This document shows positions 23,817 through 34,293 of a stretch of DNA of 64,000 nt, one piece after another. The translations under genes and the position numbers were made by a program. How positions within the stretch are numbered: the stretch's first letter is position 1; each line of letters starts with the position of its first letter. The notes beneath the pieces were generated by a model. The model saw only the letters and a program-made list of their open reading frames with translations. It was not told the origin of the DNA and did no database searches. This DNA comes from Gonocerus acuteangulatus (Eukaryota > Arthropoda > Insecta > Hemiptera > Coreidae). The stretch covers positions 95,317,304-95,381,303 of the forward strand of contig OX328124.1 of assembly GCA_946811695.1 (NCBI GenBank). The letters run 5' to 3'.

Positions 23817-23866
<50 letters not shown>

Positions 23867-23875
23867 CATATATAC

Positions 23876-23959
<84 letters not shown>
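23816..23959. repeat. Long (TA)n microsatellite with regular CATA interruptions
   Basis: About 144 bases of TA with repeated TACATATA punctuations. Open frames across it are artefacts. Confidence 0.95.
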
Positions 23960-23961
<2 letters not shown>

Positions 23962-24124
23962 CACAGAAGCACACTCTGCACACAGGGCAGAATCTGTAGG
24001 CCGTACTGGTATTGATTCTTGGCCGTACGACACTCTAGGGGGTAGAGTGGTCAGTACTATGCTTCGTCCGCCTGATTTTCCATATTTCAGGTATCCATTA
24101 ATAAATTAATTAAAGGAAGAGTGG

Positions 24125-24224
24125 GCCTATGGCACTGGAAGATAAATGTTTTAGTGCGCTTGAGTTTTAAGCTCAGGTCTTTTAGCATATTAGTCCAGTG
24201 ATCTACCACTGAGAAAACTTAACC

Positions 24225-24228
<4 letters not shown>
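24125..24228 (-). repeat. tRNA-like sequence beside a (TA)n tract
   Basis: On the minus strand TTCTCAGTGGTAGATCACTG is a good A-box/D-arm sequence, followed by GGACTAATATGC, which would place AAT (Ile) in the anticodon loop. The B-box position reads GAGCTTAAAACTC, degenerate relative to GGTTCGAAnC. I interpret this as a tRNA-derived SINE head or tRNA pseudogene. Confidence 0.45.
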
Positions 24229-24290
<62 letters not shown>

Positions 24291-24296
24291 TATATA
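24229..24296. repeat. (TA)n microsatellite
   Basis: Sixty-seven bases of TA with one CA interruption. Confidence 0.95.
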
Positions 24297-24984
24297 GTTA
24301 CGTTAATTTATTCGATAGTCCTTAGGAACAAATAAAACACTCCCTTCCAAGAGCTTTTTATTTTCTTTCACCATATCGGTTTCGAGCTCCAGTTCTTCCA
24401 CTCTGAGGCCATTACTTCTGAATCTCAATACACAACTTTCCTTGATAATTTGCTATAAATAGCAAACCCGCCGATTCTCAACGCGACAGGAGTTATATTG
24501 AAGATGATGGATGAGACGATGCGATCCGGATGGAGGGTCAGTGGCCTAATCATATCTCTCATGAGCAAGTACTGTGAGAACCCGTCAGCCAATTCGCTGG
24601 TCCCCGTCGAGCTGATGAGCCGCTTAAGAGCAAAAGGAAGGATTCCTACACGCCATTGGCAATTGGCACTAACAGTACAGCTTTATTGACAATTGAGATG
24701 CTCATTGAGGCATTTTGCTGTGGCGGATTAATCTTTTAGCAGACGATAATGTCGCAGAAAGACATTCCAGAAGATTTCTCGTCAATTGGTTACCGATTTA
24801 CCACAGTATTAGAATTTAAATGAACTGTCGCTGAATAGGACTCCAGTTGCAGCTTAACCAGAAGAGAAGAAGTGGTACTCAATAGACTTAGAAATGGATA
24901 CATGCTAATAACCCAGGAACTTCAATGTTCAGAAAGATTGCTAACCGATACACATACATTAGAGATTCCGCCTATAAGGATCAA
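24297..24984. other. No gene seen
   Basis: Moderately AT-rich, with a 63-codon frame at 24498-24689 that has no recognised motif. Confidence 0.45.
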
Positions 24985-25104
24985 TTTATATCGCACTAGT
25001 ATTTCTAAAATGAGACAACTAAAAAAAAAAAAAAAAAAAAATCAATTGAAAATGTGTCGCCCTTGCCTATGTAGGGGGAATAGCATTAAGACAGGAATTG
25101 TGAC
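24985..25104 (+). mobile_element. Truncated second-family MITE copy at the satellite edge
   Basis: It matches the left half of the MITE at 9267-9514: CACTAGTATTTCTAAAATGA, GACAACT, an expanded A20 run, then TCAATTGAAAATGTGTC and CCTTGCCTATGTAGGG. Similarity stops near GTGACA, where the first satellite monomer begins. Confidence 0.7.
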
Positions 25105-28100
25105 AACTAGACAGGAGTCTATATTACTGCAATTCAGAGCTCGACCTATATGAATCAAAGATCAAATTAAAATAAATATAGTTGACCTAGGGCACTGAGA
25201 CAAGGAATAAAGTCAAAACAACTAGACAGGAGTCTATATTACTGCAATTCAGAGCTCCACCTATATGAATCAAAGTTCAAATTAAAATAAATATAGTTAA
25301 CCTAGGGCACGGAGACAAGGAATAAAGTCAAAACAGCTAGACAGGAGTCTATATTACTGCAATTCAGAGCTCCACCTATATGAATCAAAGATCAAATTAA
25401 AATAAATTTCGTTAACCTAGGGCACTGAGACAAGGAATAAAGTCAAAACAACTAGACAGGAGTCTATATTACTGCAATTCAGAGCTCGACCTATATGAAT
25501 CAAAGATCAAATTAAAATAAATACGTATAGTTAACCTAGGGCACTGAGACAAGGAATAAAGTCAAAACAACTAGACAGGAGTCTATATTACTGCAATTCA
25601 GAGCTCGACCAATATGAATCAAAGATCAAATTAAAATAAATATAGTTAACCTAGGGCACTGAGACAAGGAATAAAGTCAAAACAACTAGACAGGAGTCTA
25701 TATTACTGCAATTCAGAGCTCCACCTATATGAATCAAAGATCAAATTAAAATAAATTTCGTTAACCTAGGGCACTGAGACAAGGAATAAAGTCAAAACAA
25801 CTAGACAGGAGTCTATATTACTGCAATTCAGAGCTCGACCTATATGAATCAAAGATCAAATTAAAATAAATACGTATAGTTAACCTAGGGCACTGAGACA
25901 AGGAATAAAGTCAAAACAACTAGACAGGAGTCTATATTACTGCAATTCCGAGCTCGACCAATATGAATCAAAGATCAAATTAAAATAAATATAGTTAACC
26001 TAGGGCACTGAGACAAGGAATAAAGTCAAAACAACTAGACAGGAGTCTACATTACTGCAATTCAGAGCTCGACCAATATGAATCAAAGATCAAATTAAAA
26101 TAAATATAGTTAACCTAGGGCACTGAGACAAGGAATAAAGTCCAAACAACTAGACAGGAGTCTATATTACTGCAATTCAGAGCTCGACCAATATGAATCA
26201 AAGATCAAATTAAAATAAATATAGTTAACCTAGGGCACTGAGACAAGGAATAAAGTCAAAACAACTAGACAGGAGTCTATATTACTGCAATTCAGAGCTC
26301 GACCAATATGAATCAAAGATCAAATTAAAATAAATATAGTTAACCTAGGGCACTGAGACAAGGAATAAAGTCAAAACAACTAGACAGGAGTCTATATTAC
26401 TGCAATTCTGAGCTCGACCTATATGAATCAAAGATCAAATTAAAATAAATATAGTTAACCTAGGGCACTGAGACAAGGAATAAAGTCAAAACAACTAGAC
26501 AGGAGTTTATATTACTGCAATTCAGAGCTCGACCAATATGAATCAAAGATCAAATTAAAATTAATATAGTTAACCTAGGGCACTGAGACAAGGAATAAAG
26601 TCAAAACAACTAGACAGGAGTCTATATTACTGCAATTCCGAGCTCGACCAATATGAATCAAAGATCAAATTAAAATAAATATAGTTAACCTAGGGCACTG
26701 AGACAAGGAATAAAGTCAAAACAACTAGACAGGAGTCTACATTACTGCAATTCAGAGCTCGACCAATATGAATCAAAGATCAAATTAAAATAAATATAGT
26801 TAACCTAGGGCACTGAGACAAGGAATAAAGTCCAAACAACTAGACAGGAGTCTATATTACTGCAATTCAGAGCTCGACCAATATGAATCAAAGATCAAAT
26901 TAAAATAAATATAGTTAACCTAGGGCACTGAGACAAGGAATAAAGTCAAAACAACTAGACAGGAGTCTATATTACTGCAATTCAGAGCTCGACCAATATG
27001 AATCAAAGATCAAATTAAAATAAATATAGTTAACCTAGGGCACTGAGACAAGGAATAAAGTCAAAACAACTAGACAGGAGTCTATATTACTGCAATTCCG
27101 AGCTCGACCAATATGAATCAAAGATCAAATTAAAATAAATATAGTTAACCTAGGGCACTGAGACAAGGAATAAAGTCAAAACAACTAGACAGGAGTCTAT
27201 ATTACTGCAATTCCGAGCTCGACCAATATGAATCAAAGATCAAATTAAAATAAATATAGTTAACCTAGGGCACTGAGACAAGGAATAAAGTCAAAACAAC
27301 TAGACAGGAGTCTACATTACTGCAATTCAGAGCTCGACCAATATGAATCAAAGATCAAATTAAAATAAATATAGTTAACCTAGGGCACTGAGACAAGGAA
27401 TAAAGTCCAAACAACTAGACAGGAGTCTATATTACTGCAATTCAGAGCTCGACCAATATGAATCAAAGATCAAATTAAAATAAATATAGTTAACCTAGGG
27501 CACTGAGACAAGGAATAAAGTCAAAACAACTAGACAGGAGTCTATATTACTGCAATTCAGAGCTCGACCAATATGAATCAAAGATCAAATTAAAATAAAT
27601 ATAGTTAACCTAGGGCACTGAGACAAGGAATAAAGTCAAAACAACTAGACAGGAGTCTATATTACTGCAATTCTGAGCTCGACCTATATGAATCAAAGAT
27701 CAAATTAAAATAAATATAGTTAACCTAGGGCACTGAGACAAGGAATAAAGTCAAAACAACTAGACAGGAGTTTATATTACTGCAATTCAGAGCTCGACCA
27801 ATATGAATCAAAGATCAAATTAAAATTAATATAGTTAACCTAGGGCACTGAGACAAGGAATAAAGTCAAAACAACTAGACAGGAGTCTATATTACTGCAA
27901 TTCCGAGCTCGACCAATATGAATCAAAGATCAAATTAAAATAAATATAGTTAACCTAGGGCACTGAGACAAGGAATAAAGTCAAAACAACTAGACAGGAG
28001 TCTACATTACTGCAATTCAGAGCTCGACCAATATGAATCAAAGATCAAATTAAAATAAATATAGTTAACCTAGGGCACTGAGACAAGGAATATAGTCCAA

Positions 28101-29488
28101 ACAACTAGACAGGAGTCTATATTACTGCAATTCAGAGCTCGACCAATATGAATCAAAGATCAAATTAAAATAAATATAGTTAACCTAGGGCACTGAGACA
28201 AGGAATAAAGTCAAAACAACTAGACAGGAGTCTATATTACTGCAATTCAGAGCTCGACCAATATGAATCAAAGATCAAATTAAAATAAATATAGTTAACC
28301 TAGGGCACTGAGACAAGGAATAAAGTCAAAACAACTAGACAGGAGTCTATATTACTGCAATTCCGAGCTCGACCAATATGAATCAAAGATCAAATTAAAA
28401 TAAATATAGTTAACCTAGGGCACTGAGACAAGGAATAAAGTCAAAACAACTAGACAGGAGTCTACATTACTGCAATTCAGAGCTCGACCAATATGAATCA
28501 AAGATCAAATTAAAATAAATATAGTTAACCTAGGGCACTGAGACAAGGAATAAAGTCAAAACAACTAGACAGGAGTCTATATTACTGCAATTCAGAGCTC
28601 GACCAATATGAATCAAAGATCAAATTAAAATAAATATAGTTAACCTAGGGCACTGAGACAAGGAATAAAGTCAAAAAAACTAGACAGGAGTCTATATTAC
28701 TGCAATTCTGAGCTCGACCTATATGAATCAAAGATCAAATTAAAATAAATATAGTTAACCTAGGGCACTGAGACAAGGAATAAAGTCAAAACAACTAGAC
28801 AGGAGTCTATATTACTGCAATTCAGAGCTCGACCAATATGAATCAAAGATCAAATTAAAATAAATATAGTTAACCTAGGGCACTGAGACAAGGAATAAAG
28901 TCAAAACAACTAGACAGGAGTCTATATTACTGCAATTCCGAGCTCGACCAATATGAATCAAAGATCAAATTAAAATAAATATAGTTAACCTAGGGCACTG
29001 AGACAAGGAATAAAGTCAAAACAACTAGACAGGAGTCTACATTACTGCAATTCAGAGCTCGACCAATATGAGTCATAGATCAAATTAAAATAAATATAGT
29101 TAACCTAGGGCACTGAGACAAGGAATAAAGTCAAAACAACTAGACAGGAGTCTATATTACTGCAATTCTGAGCTCGACCTATATGAATCAAAGATCAAAT
29201 TAAAATAAATATAGTTAACCTAGGGCACTGAGACAAGGAATAAAGTCAAAACAACTAGACAGGAGTCTATATTATTGCAATTCAGAGCTCGACCAATATG
29301 AATCAAAGATCAAATTAAAATAAATATAGTTAACCTAGGGCACTGAGAGAAGGAATAAAGTCAAAACAACTAGACAGGAGTCTACATTACTGCAATTCAG
29401 AGCTCGACCAATATGAATCAAAGATCAAATTAAAATAAATATAGTTAACCTAGGGCACTGAGACAAGGAATAAAGTCAAAACAACTAG
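25105..29488. repeat. 115-bp satellite array, 38 monomers, with higher-order structure
   Basis: The monomer, taken from AACTAGACAGGAGTCT, is 115 bp and is repeated 38 times in one orientation. A final 6-bp piece ends at 29488. Two monomers (4 and 7, starting 25450 and 25799) carry a 4-bp CGTA insertion, giving 119 bp. Diagnostic variants show two layers of order. Monomers 3-5 are repeated as 6-8. Monomers 8-18 (25918-27182) are repeated as 19-29 (27183-28447) with the same variant string, giving an 11-mer, 1265-bp higher-order unit. The monomer has no open frame. Confidence 0.97.
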
Positions 29489-30221
29489 AGAGATTTTAAA
29501 ATTCTTGGCCCAGAAAGTTACAGTAAAAGATTCCAAGTTTGTCTTTATGTGGAAAGAGCAACGGGTATAATCTGAGTCAATCCGAAGTCGTCTGAGTAAA
29601 AAATGACTTGGAAGATATGTGGGAGGAGATAGATGCCAAGAGGAAGCCCAACAGTAGGTGGAATGGACAAGCCTACTAACCTTTCCTTTTTAGGAAGTGG
29701 TGAGCATTCCATTTTATCTTTCGAAAAACAGAAACCTTGAGAAAGAATAGCTATGGTGAAATTTCACAAAATAGTTGAGGTACCATTGCATAATTGTATC
29801 ACATTTGTGAATATTTGTGTACAAATTGGTTTCTCGAATAATTAAAATAAAAGTGATAAAAATACATTTTAAATCTCCCTTCTTCAATAATAATACCACT
29901 TTTATAGTTAGTATATGAAAACCCATTTTAATAATTTAATTTAAAGGAGCACAGTTTGACAATGTAAGTCAAAAGTAAACCAGCCCAATGTAAACCCCAC
30001 AACGAAAGAAGCATGTGGTTTGGCTATAAGAATGACGAAAATATTACAAGACAATAAATAATCTGTCCAAAAAATGCAACCATTCATGAAATATACCTTA
30101 TATTAACAGCTTTTAACTGTTTGCAGGCTTGGGTCGGTAAAGGAGTAACCGTTCGCTTTCAACCACTTTGATACTTATGTACTTCCACTTATATCCTAAC
30201 TAATTTAAATTGAACTACCAA
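29489..30221. other. No gene seen
   Basis: AT-rich sequence immediately right of the satellite; no matching MITE half was found on this side. Confidence 0.5.
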
Positions 30222-30455
30222 ACTTACAGTCTTCAATCGAAATTCTCCTTGGATCCAATTATGATCCTTTTGATCGGAAAGCACTTTTCATATTGATCAC
30301 AAACGACGATCAATATAAATATACCAAAAATATCATAAGACTTACAGTCTTCAATCGAAATTCTCCTTGGATCCAATTATGATCCTTTTGATCGGAAAGC
30401 ACTTTTCAAATTGATCACAAACGACGATCAATATAAATATACCAAAAATATCATA
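30222..30455. repeat. Tandem duplication, 118-bp unit, two copies
   Basis: The block starting ACTTACAGTCTTCAATCG at 30222 is repeated from 30340 with one or two differences (CATATTG versus CAAATTG). Confidence 0.95.
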
Positions 30456-31609
30456 TATGGGTGGCTAGTGTATGTTAGCTCACTAGCTGGCTCAAAAATT
30501 GACCGATGTTAATGAAATTTGGAACAAAATACTTTGTAGGTACACGTTTTAAGCAGTACACTTACAAGTAATTGGGCGTAGGGAATCTAACAAAACCATT
30601 TGCAAGACCATATCTGTAACCTTTGTCAAGGAAAATGGAAAACAAAACTAGATTTTTCTTGGAGTTTGCAGATAAATCACGAAAGCGGTTGGGAGATCAT
30701 AGAAGATGTAAAGCACCTATTCTAAATCTTATTAAATTTTCTACAAATAGGGTTCTGATTTAAAAGAGCGATCTCATCCGGAAAAATCTGTGCTAAAATG
30801 GAGTAATTTCTCCTGTCACATTCCTGTTCCTGAAATATTAAGGCAAAACATTAACTGTTCCTATCATAAGCTTTCCAAATTACACTAGGTATGAAGACGG
30901 AAACTCGCTAAAATGGTGCAATTCCTGCGAGTCTGAAGGATGTTTATTCCACTGCATATGTGAACAACAGGAAACCTTTCAAAATATACAATATCATTGA
31001 TTTTTTATTATGCGATTGTTTTAAAACAAGATGGAACTTTGAGCTAGGTTTATATCACAGTAGGTTGTTAAAAATATAGGTTAAACCCATGCAATTCAAT
31101 CTACCGGAGCTTTTTAGCGAGTGCATAATAAATATGGCAACAGCCTCCTGCTCAAATACTAGGAGAGCGTACTAATTGTGAGCTGTGGAGTTATGGCCAA
31201 CACCAACTAAGCAGAGCTAATGAAGAGCTTCCTGGGTTAGGGAGAGAACACCAACAAGCCTACGCAGCACGGAGCTCCTTTTGTCTAGAACTCAGGGCAA
31301 CAATTACCTCGTCGTCCGAAACTAGAAGCTTCAACTATCTAATTGGTAGGTCACGCGAGTTCAGTTTCAGACCTGTAGTTCGGGGGCAGAGAGAGAATCA
31401 ATCGTGTTGTCCGGTTTACAAACATAACAGTCATGCAGCGACTTACATCCTGTCCAGTTCTTAATCTCATTGCCACGATGAAGGCTTGGGAACGAAGCGA
31501 AAACGTTGTAAAATATAATACTTTTCTATAAAAACATTTTATTTCATTTAGTTTCTCTTAACTATGGCGATTCGACAGCCTGTACAAAATAAATATAATA
31601 AATAAAGAC
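30456..31609. other. No confirmed gene
   Basis: It starts with TE-like text (GGCTCAAAAATTGACCGATG, ATGAAATTTGGAAC). The part at 31140-31510 is GC-richer. No long frame or paired termini were found. Confidence 0.4.
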
Positions 31610-31749
31610 AATTACAATAAAGCCAGTGACAGCAATGGCTGCCTTCTCCGCTCTGTTCTTCCTTGTGTTATAATTTATGAGATATGTATTTACTGATTGT
31701 ATTATATGTATACAGATTGTAAATATTCAATTAAAAAAAATTACAATAA
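31610..31749 (+). mobile_element. Short retro-insertion with 11-bp target-site duplication
   Basis: AATTACAATAA occurs at 31610-31620 and 31739-31749 and brackets a 118-bp insert ending GATTGTAAATATTCAATT and a short A tail. The 3' end is the same as that of the minus-strand insertion at 18506-18605, so both are truncated copies of one poly(A) retroposon. Non-coding. Confidence 0.9.
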
Positions 31750-31751
31750 TG

Positions 31752-31840
31752 GGGTATCCCGTGATCTAGTGGCTAGCGCCATTGATTCATAAGCGGGAGA
31801 TGGTGTGTTCGATTTCCACCGGCGCACAGTGTAACGTCCA
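31752..31840 (+). repeat. tRNA-derived SINE head, copy 2
   Basis: GTGATCTAGTGGCTAGCGCC, GATTCATAAGCGGGAGATGG and GTGTTCGATTTCC match the copy at 16106-16190 in order. The B box is slightly degenerate. It lies directly after the 31739-31749 duplication. Confidence 0.65.
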
Positions 31841-32848
31841 ATGGACAAAAACCTGAATTTTTGTTTTCTTATATTTAATTTTTAATCCTCTAGCTAAGTA
31901 TAGAAACTATTCGAGGAATTAAAATCGTATAAAACTAATAAATATTAGTTTTATTTTGATCAACAAACACATTAGAAGGATTATAAACAAGGCAAAGTCT
32001 TCAAAACCTGATTTATACCAACAATCAGTTTGAACCTCTCTCGTTGAAGATAGGACAGTGTTTTTATTAAGTCATCCAAAGGAAATTATGACAAAACTTT
32101 TCTTTTTTTATCTGATATAATTGATTATGGGTAATTACTCCCTTATTATTTGTCCTGAATTATTTTTCATTGATCTTTGAAATTTTTTTTAAGTATAAAA
32201 TTTTGATAGACCATAGCAAAAAAACTTCATCTGAACACATCCCAAGTTTTTTTAAGAGCTTAAAGTTTACCTCAAGTATAATGTACAGAGGGTAATTTAG
32301 TTTGCCGAACTTTGCCGATTCCAAACATTTTTATTTTTAGATCTATCAGCATTTTTTCTTCCAAATTTGTAAAAAATGTGTATAAATCCAAGAAAACTGT
32401 ATCAATCCTCGAGCAAATGATTCAATTTGATCTGCAGGATGATCCTAAAGAAATATTAAGCAATATTAGAAAGACTGCCAGTTTAGTCCTATATTATATG
32501 TAAAAAATGTGGGAACGTGTTCAACACAGAGAAAAACCTCTTATATAAATACTGGTTGAAACTATATATCAACTTAAAAGAAATTGTTATTAATTTTTAT
32601 AAAAAAAAAAAACAGATTCACGCCCTGATGGCCCTTCAGGCTACCTTAGAGGCAGATATAAAAAAGAGTTTATTACTACTCCTTATAACTGTAACATATA
32701 ATTTACAGTTATATTATATTTTATAATATTGGTATTAAAAATATTATTACCTGCTATATTATTTCTACTAATATTAATATAGCCGTATAGTATGCATTAT
32801 TATACTGTTGTTACCTTGTTTTGGGTTGATTTCAATTAATAAAAACGT
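31841..32848. other. No gene seen
   Basis: AT-rich, with short frames at 32312-32503 and 32517-32726 that are compositionally ordinary for AT-rich DNA. Confidence 0.45.
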
Positions 32849-33073
32849 TTATTTGAAAATAACTAGTGGGTAATGATTTTTGTCCATAATCTCCACTACT
32901 TCGATACACTCTGCGGCGGCAGGAATCTTATCTCCGGGCTCGTTGAGAAAATTCCACGATACACCCTGGATGTAGGCGCTAATGGCCCAGATTTGTCGAT
33001 GCGCCGTTGAAAAAAAAATAACAATAATGTTCATTTTTCTTTCCATTTGTAGAAGTTGACTAGAGTTTCTCAC
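32849..33073 (-). other. Coding-like segment of unknown identity
   Basis: The minus-strand frame from about 33015 to a TAA at 32849 is near-balanced in base composition, in contrast to its very AT-rich flanks. It reads ...RQIWAISAYIQGVSWNFLNE...IPAAAECIEVVEIMDKNH... and ends FK. An AATAAA overlaps the stop codon. A T-rich tract precedes it on the coding strand, as before a 3' splice site, but no suitable AG is visible. It could be a terminal exon, a retrocopy fragment or part of a transposon. I do not recognise the protein. Confidence 0.3.
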
Positions 33074-33149
33074 CCAGTTATATCTCTTTTATGTAGAGTA
33101 ATAAAAAAAGTAAACTTTCTAAATACTGTCAAAATAGGTATTAGATTAA

Positions 33150-33430
33150 ATCATAAAGGTTTACTATTTCTTTAATATTCCAATAGCTGTACTATTTAGT
33201 GACTGTCAACTGTGAGTATTCCGTCATGTGAGATTATACAGTTTTGTCTCAGTCTACAGTCTGTCACGATGTGTTTTATGGTAAGAGTCTTATAACAGTA
33301 GTGACACTTTGGCCAGTCTTGTCTAGTCAATAGTTATGAGTGAATAAGTCACGAATGGCCTATTCTTAGCCAGCACAGGACTACTTCATCCCGTCTATTA
33401 GATCTGCTACTAGAAGCCTGTTTGTAAACG
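33150..33430 (-). pseudogene. LINE RNase H-side C-terminal remnant
   Basis: On the minus strand a frame broken by two stops reads SSRSNRRDEVVLCWLRIGHS, then LLTRQDWPKCHYCYKTLTIK and HIVTDC. This is the conserved C-terminal part of I/R1/Jockey-type LINE polyproteins that carry an RNase H domain, namely the R.eevvL.RLRIGHt.lTHsyLL...C..C...LTv.HIl.DC signature. The zinc-knuckle-like C-x2-C and HI-x3-C residues are still present. It continues toward 33150 with a weaker V..LLEY.RN segment. It is an old, inactive fragment. Confidence 0.8.
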
Positions 33431-34140
33431 AATGTAATTGTATTATCTTTCATGACCTAAAACCGAAAATCCAGCAGACACTTTCAAAATGTTTATATAA
33501 AATAATAATTGTTATTTTATAATTCGCTACTATTCTGAATGTATTTGAAATGTACAAATTAACAAGAATTTAAATACTGGTCTACAATTGAAAATCTTTT
33601 GCAAAACAATTGTTAACTTTTGTTTACGTTACTCAAAAAAAATGTCAAGATAGATATATAAATAGAGAGGACGTAAAACACTAATGGCAGAGTTTAATTC
33701 AGATTAAATAAAATAAATTATTATCTGTATAGTCGAAAATAAAAGACAAATTATAATAAAATGAAGAAGATAACGATATATTAATTCTATGGAATCACTT
33801 AATACGACTACAATTTCAATATTATTTCTATCACTGGATAGTCAACACATAAAACCCATATTAGAACATCTCCAACACATTAATGTCTAAAAGAAAATTT
33901 AAAGTTCCCAAACATCGTAAAAACTAAATAACTAGTCTATTACAATATATTTATACCTTTGTGTGTAAACCATATCTATGTAAATACTATATAAATGGAT
34001 CTATGCATGCTTTAAGCTTATTATCCTTGATTTCATGTATTATTTTTATATTCTTATTAATTCATTGATTAATGGCCTTTGTTAAATCTAAATGTTTTTA
34101 AGAATAAGGAATCAAGCTTAAAATTTCGAGGACATAAGAG
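33431..34140. other. No gene seen
   Basis: Very AT-rich spacer. Confidence 0.5.
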
Positions 34141-34141
34141 A

Positions 34142-34144
<3 letters not shown>

Positions 34145-34198
<54 letters not shown>
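34145..34198. repeat. (TA)n microsatellite
   Basis: Uninterrupted TA run of about 53 bases. Confidence 0.95.
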
Positions 34199-34202
<4 letters not shown>

Positions 34203-34293
34203 TTACAGATAATGGCCGAAATGTTTCGTAATATACGTCTTTCTATGGCTCAGGATCATTAAACGTTTCGATTTTCGTCAACTTTTTTTATAA

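Noticed and set aside
25105..29488. CRISPR-like regular repeat array
   Set aside because: Repeats are contiguous 115-bp monomers without unique spacers, in eukaryotic DNA with no cas genes; this is a satellite.
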